A stretch of DNA of 49,416 nt from contig NZ_CAJTYX010000021.1 of the NCBI RefSeq assembly GCF_910583865.1, positions 1-49,416 of the forward strand, in the 5' to 3' direction. The position numbers and the translations under genes are program-made. Source of the DNA: an uncultured Muribaculum sp. (GTDB lineage: Bacteria > Bacteroidota > Bacteroidia > Bacteroidales > Muribaculaceae). Under the pieces are notes generated by a model that worked only from the letters and a program-made list of their open reading frames with translations, did not search any database and was not told where the DNA came from. Below, piece by piece: positions 42,031 through 49,416 of this stretch (positions within the stretch are counted from its first letter, which is position 1; the number at the start of each line of letters is the position of its first letter).

Positions 42031-43116
42031 ATGAGCGAAGAAGTTAAATTGATGAAAGGCAACGAGGCACTCGCCCATGCCGCCATACGCTACGGTGCCG
42101 ACGGATATTTCGGCTACCCGATAACCCCTCAGAGCGAGGTGCTCGAGACCCTCGAGGAGCTGATGCCGTGGGACACCACCGGAATGGTGGTGCTCCAGGC
42201 CGAGAGCGAGCTGGCCGCAATCAACATGGTCTACGGCGGCGCCGCCTGCGGAAATGCAGTGTTCACATCATCGTCGTCGCCGGGAGTGTCGCTCAAACAG
42301 GAGGGGATAAGCTACATCGCCGCCGGCGAACTGCCCGCGCTCATCATCAACGTGATGCGCGGCGGACCCGGACTGGGCACCATCCAGCCCTCGCAGGCCG
42401 ACTATTTCCAGGCCACCAAGGGTGGAGGCCATGGCGACTACCGCCTGATAACCCTCGCTCCCGCCACCGTGCAGGAGATGGCCGACTTCGTGGCCCTCGG
42501 CTTCGACCTCGCCTTCAAATACCGCACTCCGGCCATAATCCTCGCCGACGGCATCGTGGGCCAGATGATGGAGAAAGTGGTGCTCCCCCCGCAGCGTCCG
42601 CGCCGCACACCCGAGCAGATCGCCGAGCAGTGCCCGTGGGCCATCACCGGAAAGCCCGCATCGCGCCAACGCAACATCATGACCACCCTCGAACTCATGC
42701 CCCAGGCCATGGAGGAGATAAACGTGCGCCTCCAGGAGAAATACCGGATAATCGAGGACAACGAAGTGAGATTCGCCACCTACGGGCTCGACGACTGCGA
42801 CTATCTGATCGTGGCTTTCGGCTCAATAGCGCGCATCTCGCAGAAAGCCATCGAGATTGCCCGCGAGCAGGGCGTGAAGATCGGGCTGCTCCGCCCAATC
42901 ACGCTCTGGCCCTTCCCGTCGGCTGAGATCGAACGCCTCGCCGCCCGCGTGAAAGGCATAATGGTGGTGGAGCTTAACGCCGGACAGATGATCGAGGACG
43001 TGCGCCTCGCCTGCCACGACTCTGTGCCCGTCTACCACTTCGGACGCCTCGGAGGTATCGTGCCCAACCCGCAGGAAGTGCTTGATTCATTCTTCAACCA
43101 TTTTCCACAGAACTGA
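42031..43116 (+). CDS. vorB: 2-oxoacid:ferredoxin oxidoreductase, alpha subunit (VorB/KorA)
   Basis: A 361-residue subunit with the pyruvate:ferredoxin oxidoreductase N-terminal fold (Y-P-I-T-P-Q-S-E at residues 27-34 and E-S-E-L-A-A-I-N-M) and the beta-barrel-linked domain II near residues 240-350. It pairs with the TPP subunit to form the active site. Databases usually call this protein VorB, but homologues with 2-oxoglutarate activity carry the KorA name; the symbol is therefore provisional. 42 bases after the ferredoxin gene, 4 bases before the TPP subunit. Confidence 0.9.
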   Translation: MSEEVKLMKGNEALAHAAIRYGADGYFGYPITPQSEVLETLEELMPWDTTGMVVLQAESELAAINMVYGGAACGNAVFTSSSSPGVSLKQEGISYIAAGELPALIINVMRGGPGLGTIQPSQADYFQATKGGGHGDYRLITLAPATVQEMADFVALGFDLAFKYRTPAIILADGIVGQMMEKVVLPPQRPRRTPEQIAEQCPWAITGKPASRQRNIMTTLELMPQAMEEINVRLQEKYRIIEDNEVRFATYGLDDCDYLIVAFGSIARISQKAIEIAREQGVKIGLLRPITLWPFPSAEIERLAARVKGIMVVELNAGQMIEDVRLACHDSVPVYHFGRLGGIVPNPQEVLDSFFNHFPQN

Positions 43117-43120
43117 CATT

Positions 43121-43903
43121 ATGGAACTCAACGACATAATCAAGGAAGAGAACCGCGTCTACAAGCGTCCGGCGCTCCTCACCGACGAGACCATGCATTA
43201 TTGCCCCGGCTGCAGCCACGGTGTCGTGCACAAGCTCGTGGCCGAAGTGGTGGAAGAACTCGGCCTTCAGGAAAAGACCATAGGCATAGCCCCCGTGGGC
43301 TGCGCCGTGTTCGCCTACCGATATATAGACATCGACTGGATAGAGGCGGCCCACGGACGTGCGCCCGCAGTGGCAACCGCCGTGAAGCGACTCAGCCCCG
43401 ACAAGATGGTGTTCACCTACCAGGGCGACGGCGACCTCGCCGCCATAGGCACATGCGAGACAATACATGCCGCCAACCGTGGAGAGAACATCGTGATAAT
43501 CTTCATCAACAACGGCATCTACGGCATGACGGGCGGACAGATGGCGCCGACCACGCTCGAAGGGATGGTGACATCGACCACACCCTACGGACGCCGCGTC
43601 GACCTCAACGGGCATCCGCTCAACATCACCCCCCTGCTTGCGCTCCTGCCGGGCACATGCTACGTGACACGCCAGGCCGTACACACCCCGGCAGCAACCC
43701 GCAAGGCAAAAGCGGCCCTGCGCAAGGCCTTCGCCGCCGCCATGGAGGGACGTGGCACATCGGTCATCGAAGTGGTGAGCACATGCAACTCCGGCTGGAA
43801 GATGTCGCCCGCGAAGTCCAACGAATGGATGGAGCAGAACATGTTCCCCGCCTATCCGCTTGGCGACCTGAAGAACGAACTGACCCCGAATGTCGAAAAA
43901 TAA
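43121..43903 (+). CDS. 2-oxoacid:ferredoxin oxidoreductase, TPP-binding beta subunit
   Basis: A 260-residue subunit. The thiamine pyrophosphate motif is G-D-G-D-L-A-A-I-G near residues 105-113 with the closing N-N-G-I-Y-G-M-T-G-G-Q, and the catalytic-side C-P-G-C-S-H-G at residues 27-33 contributes to cofactor and substrate handling. Starts at the ATG at 43121, 4 bases after the alpha subunit stop; the longer frame upstream is inside that gene. Adjacent to the alpha and gamma subunits, so the complex is complete. Confidence 0.93.
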   Translation: MELNDIIKEENRVYKRPALLTDETMHYCPGCSHGVVHKLVAEVVEELGLQEKTIGIAPVGCAVFAYRYIDIDWIEAAHGRAPAVATAVKRLSPDKMVFTYQGDGDLAAIGTCETIHAANRGENIVIIFINNGIYGMTGGQMAPTTLEGMVTSTTPYGRRVDLNGHPLNITPLLALLPGTCYVTRQAVHTPAATRKAKAALRKAFAAAMEGRGTSVIEVVSTCNSGWKMSPAKSNEWMEQNMFPAYPLGDLKNELTPNVEK

Positions 43904-43915
43904 TCCATTGCAAAA

Positions 43916-44452
43916 ATGACAGAAGAAATCATCATATCGGGTTTCGGCGGACAAGGAGTGCTGTCGATGGGGAAGATTCTCGCCTACGCAGGGCTGATGA
44001 ACGACCTCGAAGTGACATGGATGCCAGCCTACGGGCCGGAACAGCGAGGAGGCACCGCCAACGTGACGGTAATCCTGAGCGACAAGCCCATCAGCTCGCC
44101 GGTGCTCGACACTTACGACACTGCCGTGGTGCTCAACCAGCAGAGCCTCGACAAGTTCGAGCCTAAGGTGAAACCGGGCGGACTCCTCATCTACGACGCC
44201 TACGGCATACACCGCCGCCCCGTGCGCACCGACATAACCGTGCGCGAGATTCCCGCCATGGATGCCGCCGTGGAGATGGGCAACTCCAAGACCTACAACA
44301 TGATCGTGCTTGGCGCAATCCTCGGCATGAAGCCCGTGGTCGACGTCGATGCCGTGCTCCGTGGCCTCAAAAAGACCCTTCCTGAGCGCCATCACAACCT
44401 GCTCCCCCTCAACGAGCAGGCCATACGCCGGGGCATCGCCCTTACCAAATAA
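43916..44452 (+). CDS. 2-oxoacid:ferredoxin oxidoreductase, gamma subunit
   Basis: A 178-residue domain III/gamma subunit. It begins with G-F-G-G-Q-G-V-L-S-M-G at residues 9-19, the nucleotide-like glycine loop of the family, and shows the M-P-A-Y-G-P-E-Q-R-G-G-T-A segment near residues 36-48. It completes the delta-alpha-beta-gamma operon; 12 bases separate it from the TPP subunit. No terminator other than the repeat region follows. Confidence 0.92.
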   Translation: MTEEIIISGFGGQGVLSMGKILAYAGLMNDLEVTWMPAYGPEQRGGTANVTVILSDKPISSPVLDTYDTAVVLNQQSLDKFEPKVKPGGLLIYDAYGIHRRPVRTDITVREIPAMDAAVEMGNSKTYNMIVLGAILGMKPVVDVDAVLRGLKKTLPERHHNLLPLNEQAIRRGIALTK

Positions 44453-44464
44453 CAGCCAAGATAA

Positions 44465-44663
44465 CGATTAAGGAGGATAAGGACATTAGGGAGATTAAGG
44501 AGATTAAGGACATTAAGGAGCTTAGCGCCCCCGATGCCCTTAATCTCCCTAATCCCGTTAATGTCCCTACTGTCCCTAATCTCCTTAATGACCTTATCCT
44601 CCCTAATCTCCTTAATATCCCTAATCTCCTTAATCTCCCTATCCGCCCTAATCTCCCTCCCCT
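44465..44663. repeat. 9-bp-period minisatellite in inverted halves
   Basis: From 44465 to 44525 the plus strand is a purine-rich run of 9-bp units like GAGATTAAG; from 44537 to 44663 it is the complementary unit CTTAATCTC in about 14 variants. The two halves form an imperfect inverted repeat around a GC-rich centre (44526-44536) and would fold into a long stem. It sits between the oxidoreductase operon and phoH. Copies of this kind are common in related genomes, as far as I recall. Confidence 0.85.
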
Positions 44664-44706
44664 AAATTTGCCCCATCAAAAACCATCCGGTATCATAGAT
44701 TTGTTG

Positions 44707-44714
44707 TAACTTTG
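44707..44714 (+). promoter_or_regulatory. -7 element of phoH
   Basis: TAACTTTG at 44707-44714, 22 bases before the ATG. No TTTG lies at the expected distance upstream. Confidence 0.5.
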
Positions 44715-44736
44715 TAACCATATTTCACGATTCCGG

Positions 44737-45750
44737 ATGATTGAGCGTATAATAATTATCGACAGCGTGGATCCCGTAAGCTTCTACGGGGTGAACAACT
44801 GCAACATGCACCTTATCAAGAACCTGTTCCCGAAACTGCGCATGGCCGCACGCGGACAGGTAATCAAAGTCATCGGCGAGGAGGAGGAGACCGCCGCCTT
44901 TGAAAAGCGCGTAAAGGAGCTGGAAGAATATTGCGCGCGCTACAACAGCCTGCCGGAGGACGTGATCCTCGACATCGTGAAAGGCAACTCCCCGAAGGAG
45001 GTGAAGCATGACGACGTGATAATCTACGGCATAAACGGCAAGCCCATAGCCGCACGCAACCCCAACCAGCAGAAGCTCGTCGACGCCTTCATCCACAACG
45101 ACCTCACATTCGCACTCGGACCCGCCGGCACAGGCAAGACCTACATAGCCATCGCCCTGGCCGTGCGCGCGCTGAAAAACCGCGAGGTGCGCAAAATCAT
45201 CCTCTCGCGTCCGGCTGTGGAGGCCGGCGAGAAGCTCGGATTCCTCCCCGGCGACATGAAGGACAAGATCGACCCATACCTGCAGCCGCTATACGACGCC
45301 CTGGAGGACATGGTTCCCGCCGTGAAGCTAAAGGAATACATGGACAACAACGTGATCCAGATAGCCCCGCTCGCTTTCATGCGCGGACGCACGCTCAACG
45401 ACGCGGTGATCGTCCTCGACGAGGCACAGAACACCACTACCCACCAGATAAAGATGTTCCTCACCCGCCTGGGCATGAACGCCAAGATGATAATCACCGG
45501 CGACATCACACAGATCGACCTGCCGCGCTCCGTGCGCTCCGGACTCGTGCAGGCGCTCCACGTTCTGAAAGGAGTCGACGGGATAGGTATGGTGGAGTTC
45601 GGCAAGAAGGACATAGTGCGCCACCATCTTGTGCAGCGCATCGTCGAAGCATACCAGCAATACGACGACGAGATGAAAGCCGCCGCGACCGACCGCACGG
45701 CCTCGTCAGTCCCGTCGGACGGGTCAGACATGTCCGACCTGTCCGACTGA
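44737..45750 (+). CDS. phoH: PhoH-family ATPase
   Basis: A 337-residue PhoH/PhoL-type P-loop ATPase, a cytoplasmic protein linked to RNA metabolism and, in E. coli, to phosphate starvation. An N-terminal PhoH-associated region (residues 10-110) precedes Walker A G128-P-A-G-T-G-K134-T and Walker B V-L-D228-E229-A-Q-N, followed by the sensor segments D-L-P-R-S and V-R-H-H-L-V-Q-R-I-V-E-A-Y. The last 12 or so residues (S-D-G-S-D-M-S-D-L-S-D) fall outside the family and come from a palindromic repeat in the DNA. purC follows after 45 bases, then menG and purB, so these may be one transcript. Confidence 0.94.
   Translation: MIERIIIIDSVDPVSFYGVNNCNMHLIKNLFPKLRMAARGQVIKVIGEEEETAAFEKRVKELEEYCARYNSLPEDVILDIVKGNSPKEVKHDDVIIYGINGKPIAARNPNQQKLVDAFIHNDLTFALGPAGTGKTYIAIALAVRALKNREVRKIILSRPAVEAGEKLGFLPGDMKDKIDPYLQPLYDALEDMVPAVKLKEYMDNNVIQIAPLAFMRGRTLNDAVIVLDEAQNTTTHQIKMFLTRLGMNAKMIITGDITQIDLPRSVRSGLVQALHVLKGVDGIGMVEFGKKDIVRHHLVQRIVEAYQQYDDEMKAAATDRTASSVPSDGSDMSDLSD
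45714..45747 (+). repeat. 34-bp near-palindrome at the 3' end of phoH
   Basis: The sequence is palindromic apart from two mismatched pairs, one G-T type and one A-C, and encodes the S-D-G-S-D-M-S-D-L-S-D tail just before the stop codon. It may act as a coding terminator or be an inserted repeat. Confidence 0.7.
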
Positions 45751-45795
45751 CCCTACCCTCCCCGGAATCAATCACAACAATCACAATATACAGCA

Positions 45796-46749
45796 ATGGC
45801 AAAGACACTTACATCGACCGATTTCAACTTTCCCGGCCAGAAGAGCGTGTACCACGGAAAGGTACGCGACGTCTACGACATCAACGACGACATCATGGTG
45901 ATGGTGGCCACGGACCGCATCTCCGCATTCGACGTGATCCTCCCCAAAGGGATACCTTTCAAAGGACAGGTGCTCAACCAGATCGCAGCCAAGTTCCTCG
46001 ACGCCACAGCCGACATCGTGCCCAACTGGAAGCTCGCCACTCCCGACCCGATGGTGACCGTCGGACTCAAGTGCGAGGGATTCCGCGTGGAGATGATTAT
46101 CAGAGGTTACCTCACCGGAAGCGCATGGCGCGAATACCAGGCCGGATGCCGCGAGCTGTGCGGCGTGAAACTCCCCGACGGTATGAAAGAGAACGAGAAG
46201 TTCCCCGAGCCGATCATCACCCCCACCACCAAGGCCGAGGCCGGACATGACGAAAACATCTCCCGCGAGGAAATCATCGCGCAGGGCATCGTCGACAAGG
46301 CCGACTACGAGCAGATGGAGCGCTATACCCGCGAACTGTTCAAGCGCGGCTCTGAAATCGCAGCCAAGCATGGTCTGATACTGGTCGACACCAAGTATGA
46401 GTTCGGCAAGCGCGACGGCAAGGTCTACCTCATCGACGAGATCCACACCCCCGACTCGTCGCGCTACTTCTATGCCGACGGCTATGAGGAGCGCTTCGCC
46501 AATGGCGAGCCGCAGAAACAGCTCTCCAAGGAGTTCGTGCGCCAGTGGCTCATCGAACACGGGTTTATGGGCAAGGAGGGCCAGCAGGTGCCCGAGATGA
46601 CCGACGCCTACTGCGACTCCGTGAGCGACCGCTACATCGAGCTTTACGAGCACATCACCGGCGAGAAGTTCAACCGCGACACCGACACCTCCGACCTTGC
46701 CGCGCGCATCGAAAAGTCGGTGGCCGCATGGCTCGAAGCCCGCAAATAA
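45796..46749 (+). CDS. purC: phosphoribosylaminoimidazolesuccinocarboxamide synthase (SAICAR synthetase)
   Basis: PurC joins aspartate to CAIR in purine synthesis. The 317-residue protein shows G-K-V-R-D-V-Y near residue 21, D-R-I-S-A-F-D near residue 42, E-x-I-x-R-G-Y near residue 101, P-x-I-T-P-T-T-K-A near residue 139, and L-I-D-E-I-H-T-P-D-S-S-R near residue 213. The length fits the longer bacterial form. It precedes the methyltransferase by 13 bases and purB is next but one, so purine synthesis dominates this transcript. Confidence 0.97.
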   Translation: MAKTLTSTDFNFPGQKSVYHGKVRDVYDINDDIMVMVATDRISAFDVILPKGIPFKGQVLNQIAAKFLDATADIVPNWKLATPDPMVTVGLKCEGFRVEMIIRGYLTGSAWREYQAGCRELCGVKLPDGMKENEKFPEPIITPTTKAEAGHDENISREEIIAQGIVDKADYEQMERYTRELFKRGSEIAAKHGLILVDTKYEFGKRDGKVYLIDEIHTPDSSRYFYADGYEERFANGEPQKQLSKEFVRQWLIEHGFMGKEGQQVPEMTDAYCDSVSDRYIELYEHITGEKFNRDTDTSDLAARIEKSVAAWLEARK

Positions 46750-46762
46750 AACATCCCGTAAG

Positions 46763-47509
46763 ATGGACGTAAAGGCCGAACGCGTCAATCCCTATCGCGG
46801 CGACACGCGCTGCAAGACCGAGCAGGTGCGCGACATGTTCGACTCCATAGCCCCCGCCTACGACTTCATGAACCGCATGATGACCCTGGGCATCGACAAG
46901 CTGTGGCGTCGCAAGGCCGTGCGCATGCTCTCGCGCATGCCCCACGCCGACATCCTCGACGTGGCCACCGGCACCGGCGACCTCGCCCTGCTGCTGGCAC
47001 GCTCGTTGCGGCCCGACACGGTGACAGGCATCGACCTCAGCGACGGCATGCTCGAAGTGGCGCGCCGCAAGGCCGTCGAGGCGCAGCCGCAAGGCCACAC
47101 GCGCCTCGATTTCCTGCGCGCCGACTGCCTGGACCTGCCGATGGCCGAGGGGAGCTTCGACATAGTGACAGCCGCCTACGGAGTGCGCAATTTCGAGCAC
47201 CTGCTCGAAGGATACCGCGAGATGTACCGGGTGCTCCGACCGGGTGGCACACTCTGCGTGATAGAGCTTTCCACCCCCACATCGCCGCTTGTCAAGCCAT
47301 TCTACAAGTTCTACACGCGCCATGTCATCCCGCTCGCCGGACGTCTGGTGAGCCGCGACGTCAGGGCCTACAGCTACCTGCCGGAGAGCATCGCGGCAGT
47401 GCCGCAGGGCGATGCCATGCTCTCGCTGATGCGCGAGGCGGGATTCACCTCTGCCTCTTTCCGGCCGCTCACCTTCGGCGTGTGCACCATCTACCTCGCC
47501 CGCAAATAA
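46763..47509 (+). CDS. menG: demethylmenaquinone methyltransferase
   Basis: A 248-residue UbiE/MenG methyltransferase that uses S-adenosylmethionine to methylate demethylmenaquinone, the last step of menaquinone synthesis. SAM-binding motif L-D66-V-A-T-G-T-G-D73, D-L-S-D-G-M-L-E near residue 95, and the family's A-Y-G-V-R-N-F and V-L-R-P-G-G segments are present. Bacteroidota use menaquinone, so MenG rather than UbiE is the likely role. The ATG at 46763 begins 13 bases after purC; the open frame extends into purC but is not homologous there. Confidence 0.94.
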   Translation: MDVKAERVNPYRGDTRCKTEQVRDMFDSIAPAYDFMNRMMTLGIDKLWRRKAVRMLSRMPHADILDVATGTGDLALLLARSLRPDTVTGIDLSDGMLEVARRKAVEAQPQGHTRLDFLRADCLDLPMAEGSFDIVTAAYGVRNFEHLLEGYREMYRVLRPGGTLCVIELSTPTSPLVKPFYKFYTRHVIPLAGRLVSRDVRAYSYLPESIAAVPQGDAMLSLMREAGFTSASFRPLTFGVCTIYLARK

Positions 47510-47533
47510 CATTCCACTCAATCACATCACAAA

Positions 47534-48877
47534 ATGGAACTTTCACAGCTCACAGCCATATCCCCGGTCGACGGACGCTACCGCTCGAAGTGCGAGAAGC
47601 TCGACCGCTATTTCTCAGAATTCGCTCTTATCCGCTACCGCGTGCGCGTCGAGGTGGAATACTTCATCGCCCTCTGCGAGATTCCGTTGCCCCAGCTCGC
47701 CGGAGTCGACCACGCCATCTTCCCGGCGCTGCGCGCCATCTACGAGGACTTCACCGTGGAGCAGGCGGCACGCATCAAGGAGATCGAGTCGGTCACCAAC
47801 CACGATGTCAAGGCCGTAGAGTACTTCCTCAAGGAGCAGTTCGACGCGCTCGGACTAACCTCCGTGAAGGAATTCATCCACTTCGGACTCACTTCGCAGG
47901 ACATCAACAACACCTCCGTGCCCATGTCGATAAAGGAGGCTATAGCCGAGGCCTACCGTCCTATGCTCGTGGAGCTTATCGAACACCTTGAGGCGCGCGC
48001 AGACGAGTGGGCCGACCTCCCCATGCTCGCCAAGACCCACGGACAGCCCGCGTCGCCCACACGCCTCGGCAAGGAGATCCGCGTGTTCAGCTACCGCCTG
48101 CGCAAGCAGCTCGAAATACTCGACGCCACCACCGTCAGCGGCAAGTTCGGCGGAGCCACCGGCAACTTCAACGCCCACCTCACCGCATATCCCGGTATCG
48201 ACTGGCGCAAGTTTGCCGCAACCTTCCTCAGCGAGCGCCTCGGCATAGAGCGCGAGGAGTACACCACGCAGATCTCCAACTACGACAACCTCGCCGCCAT
48301 CTTCGACGCCATGCGCCGCATCAACACCATCATCCTCGACCTCGACCGCGACATGTGGATGTATATATCCATGGAGTACTTCAAGCAGAAGATCAAGGCA
48401 GGCGAGGTAGGCTCCTCGGCGATGCCCCACAAGGTCAATCCCATCGACTTCGAGAACTCGGAGGGCAACCTCGGCATAGCCGACGCCATACTCGCGCATC
48501 TCGCCGCCAAGCTCCCCGTAAGCCGCCTCCAGCGCGACCTCACAGACTCGACCGTGCTGCGCAACGTGGGCGTGCCCATGGCCCATATGATGATCGCCAT
48601 CGCATCGACCCTGAAGGGCCTCGGCAAGCTCCTGCTCAACAAGGAGGCCATCGACCGCGACCTCGACGGCATGTGGAACGTGGTGGCCGAAGGCATACAG
48701 ACCATCCTGCGCCGCGAAGGCTACCCAAAGCCCTACGAGACCCTGAAGGAGCTGACACGCGTCAACACCACCGTCACCGCCGAGAGCATCGCCGCCTTCA
48801 TCGACACCCTCGCCGTCTCCCCCGAGGTAAAGGCCGAGCTGCACCGCCTCTCCCCCCACACCTACACCGGCTATTGA
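47534..48877 (+). CDS. purB: adenylosuccinate lyase
   Basis: PurB catalyses two beta-eliminations in purine synthesis: SAICAR to AICAR and adenylosuccinate to AMP, the first using the PurC product. The 447-residue protein is of the E. coli-type subgroup (I-S-P-V-D-G-R-Y near residue 9) and carries the signature S294-S-A-M-P-H-K-V-N-P with the catalytic serine, and the T-S-Q-D-I-N-N-T and K-T-H-G-Q-P-A-S segments. It lies 24 bases after menG and ends the operon. Confidence 0.97.
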   Translation: MELSQLTAISPVDGRYRSKCEKLDRYFSEFALIRYRVRVEVEYFIALCEIPLPQLAGVDHAIFPALRAIYEDFTVEQAARIKEIESVTNHDVKAVEYFLKEQFDALGLTSVKEFIHFGLTSQDINNTSVPMSIKEAIAEAYRPMLVELIEHLEARADEWADLPMLAKTHGQPASPTRLGKEIRVFSYRLRKQLEILDATTVSGKFGGATGNFNAHLTAYPGIDWRKFAATFLSERLGIEREEYTTQISNYDNLAAIFDAMRRINTIILDLDRDMWMYISMEYFKQKIKAGEVGSSAMPHKVNPIDFENSEGNLGIADAILAHLAAKLPVSRLQRDLTDSTVLRNVGVPMAHMMIAIASTLKGLGKLLLNKEAIDRDLDGMWNVVAEGIQTILRREGYPKPYETLKELTRVNTTVTAESIAAFIDTLAVSPEVKAELHRLSPHTYTGY

Positions 48878-48901
48878 TTCTGAAAATTAGGCGTGAAAAA
48901 G

Positions 48902-48933
48902 TTTGTGGGAGCGGAGATTAATGCGTAACTTTG
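48902..48933 (+). promoter_or_regulatory. rpmE2 promoter
   Basis: TTTG at 48902-48905, 20 bases, then TAACTTTG at 48926-48933. The leader is about 85 bases long and may hold a control element, though none is clear. Confidence 0.72.
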
Positions 48934-49024
48934 CCGCGCCATTACGAATCGGAGCTCATTATCTGTGGGCGCTCCGGCGCTTGACGGCGTAACTAATAAT
49001 GTACACAACAAAACAGACATCACG

Positions 49025-49279
49025 ATGAAAGCAGACATCCATCCTTCCAACTACCGCGAAGTAGTGTTCAAAGATATGTCTAACGACGAGATCTTTATCA
49101 CTCGCTCGACCGTGGCCTCCAAGGAGACCATCGAGGTAGACGGCGTAACCTATCCTCTGGTAAAGCTTGAAATCACAAGCTCATCCCACCCCTTCTTCAC
49201 CGGCAAGCAGAAGCTCGTCGACACCGCAGGCCGCGTCGACAAGTTCATGAGCCGCTACGGCAACCGCAAGAAGAAGTAA
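49025..49279 (+). CDS. rpmE2: 50S ribosomal protein L31, type B
   Basis: An 84-residue L31 of the type B class, which lacks the zinc-binding CxxC motifs; no cysteine is present. The family shows H-P-S-N-Y-R-E-V-V-F at residues 5-14, S-S-S-H-P-F-F-T-G near residue 51, and a basic tail R-Y-G-N-R-K-K-K. Type B L31 often replaces the zinc form in zinc-poor conditions, but in Bacteroidota it is frequently the only copy. A strong terminator follows. Confidence 0.95.
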   Translation: MKADIHPSNYREVVFKDMSNDEIFITRSTVASKETIEVDGVTYPLVKLEITSSSHPFFTGKQKLVDTAGRVDKFMSRYGNRKKK

Positions 49280-49307
49280 TTGCGGAAGTCTACTGACATC
49301 CAACCAT

Positions 49308-49351
49308 ATAGCCGGGGCTGATATCGCACGATATCAGCCCCGGCTATTTTA
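49308..49351 (+). terminator. intrinsic terminator of rpmE2
   Basis: Perfect 19-bp arms at 49308-49326 and 49329-49347 with a 2-base centre, followed by TTTT. It is 28 bases after the stop codon. Confidence 0.9.
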
Positions 49352-49364
49352 ATACAATTGCCAT

Positions 49365-49416
49365 ATATTACTGTCCGCTAAACTTTAGAGGGCGATTGAA
49401 AAATAGGACCGATTCC
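49365..49416. repeat. 52-bp terminal inverted repeat, right copy
   Basis: Exact reverse complement of bases 3-54. It begins 14 bases after the rpmE2 terminator T-run and reaches the window end, as expected when a contig stops inside a repeated element. Confidence 0.85.

Noticed and set aside
43094..44395. 433-residue open frame antisense to the oxidoreductase subunits
   Set aside because: His/Gly/Val-rich translation typical of shadow frames; both genes beneath it are clearly real.

Overview
The window reads as a chromosomal segment from a GC-rich member of the Bacteroidales, most likely a gut Muribaculaceae-type organism. The evidence is the Bacteroidota promoter pattern (TTTG, about 20 bases, TAnnTTTG) in front of many genes, start codons without Shine-Dalgarno sequences, secreted proteins with type IX secretion (T9SS) sorting tails, and family content typical of the order (DUF4290-murA, DUF4827, DUF1016 nuclease, 2-oxoacid:ferredoxin oxidoreductase with a separate ferredoxin subunit). 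The genus is an inference. The two window ends carry the same 52-bp sequence in inverted orientation, so the segment is probably bounded by two copies of one repeat, likely an insertion sequence end; the left copy cuts off the start of a HipA-type kinase gene.

Layout. 1-3.5 kb: truncated hipA, then DUF4290-murA-rimM. 3.6-5.4 kb: a secreted fibronectin/adhesin-like T9SS protein. 5.5-6.9 kb: a DUF1016 PD-(D/E)XK nuclease gene (minus) with a GC-rich palindromic tail. 7.2-10.9 kb: nrnA, a DUF4827 lipoprotein, glmM and a prolyl-tRNA editing deacylase. 11.2-12.5 kb: tilS (minus). 12.7-17.5 kb: dcp-type peptidase, rmuC, rsmG, MBL hydrolase. 17.6-18.4 kb: an MntA-HepT toxin-antitoxin module behind two tandem copies of a palindrome-bearing promoter. 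18.5-24.1 kb: cdsA, purM, mltF, a DUF3332 lipoprotein, an M28/glutaminyl-cyclase-like lipoprotein, sufE. 24.2-26.0 kb: a POT peptide transporter. 26.3 kb: tRNA-Gln. 26.5-35.7 kb: an AT-richer block with a structured leader RNA ending in a terminator, followed by two large T9SS surface proteins. 35.8-36.9 kb: a YczE-like membrane protein, a small inverted-repeat element and tRNA-Glu, all on or facing the minus strand. 37.1-41.5 kb: a phage tail-like protein coupled to a complete large terminase, with no other phage genes. 41.8-44.5 kb: a four-subunit 2-oxoacid:ferredoxin oxidoreductase. 44.5-49.3 kb: a 9-bp minisatellite, phoH, purC, ubiE/menG, purB and rpmE2.

Most of the window is housekeeping: peptidoglycan precursors (murA, glmM), ribosome and tRNA maturation (rimM, rsmG, tilS, PrdX, L31), purine synthesis (purM, purC, purB), phospholipid and menaquinone synthesis, and anaerobic ketoacid oxidation. 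The accessory parts that stand out are the orphan terminase pair, the tandem-operator toxin-antitoxin module, the leader RNA with its surface-protein operon, and several small repeat elements.
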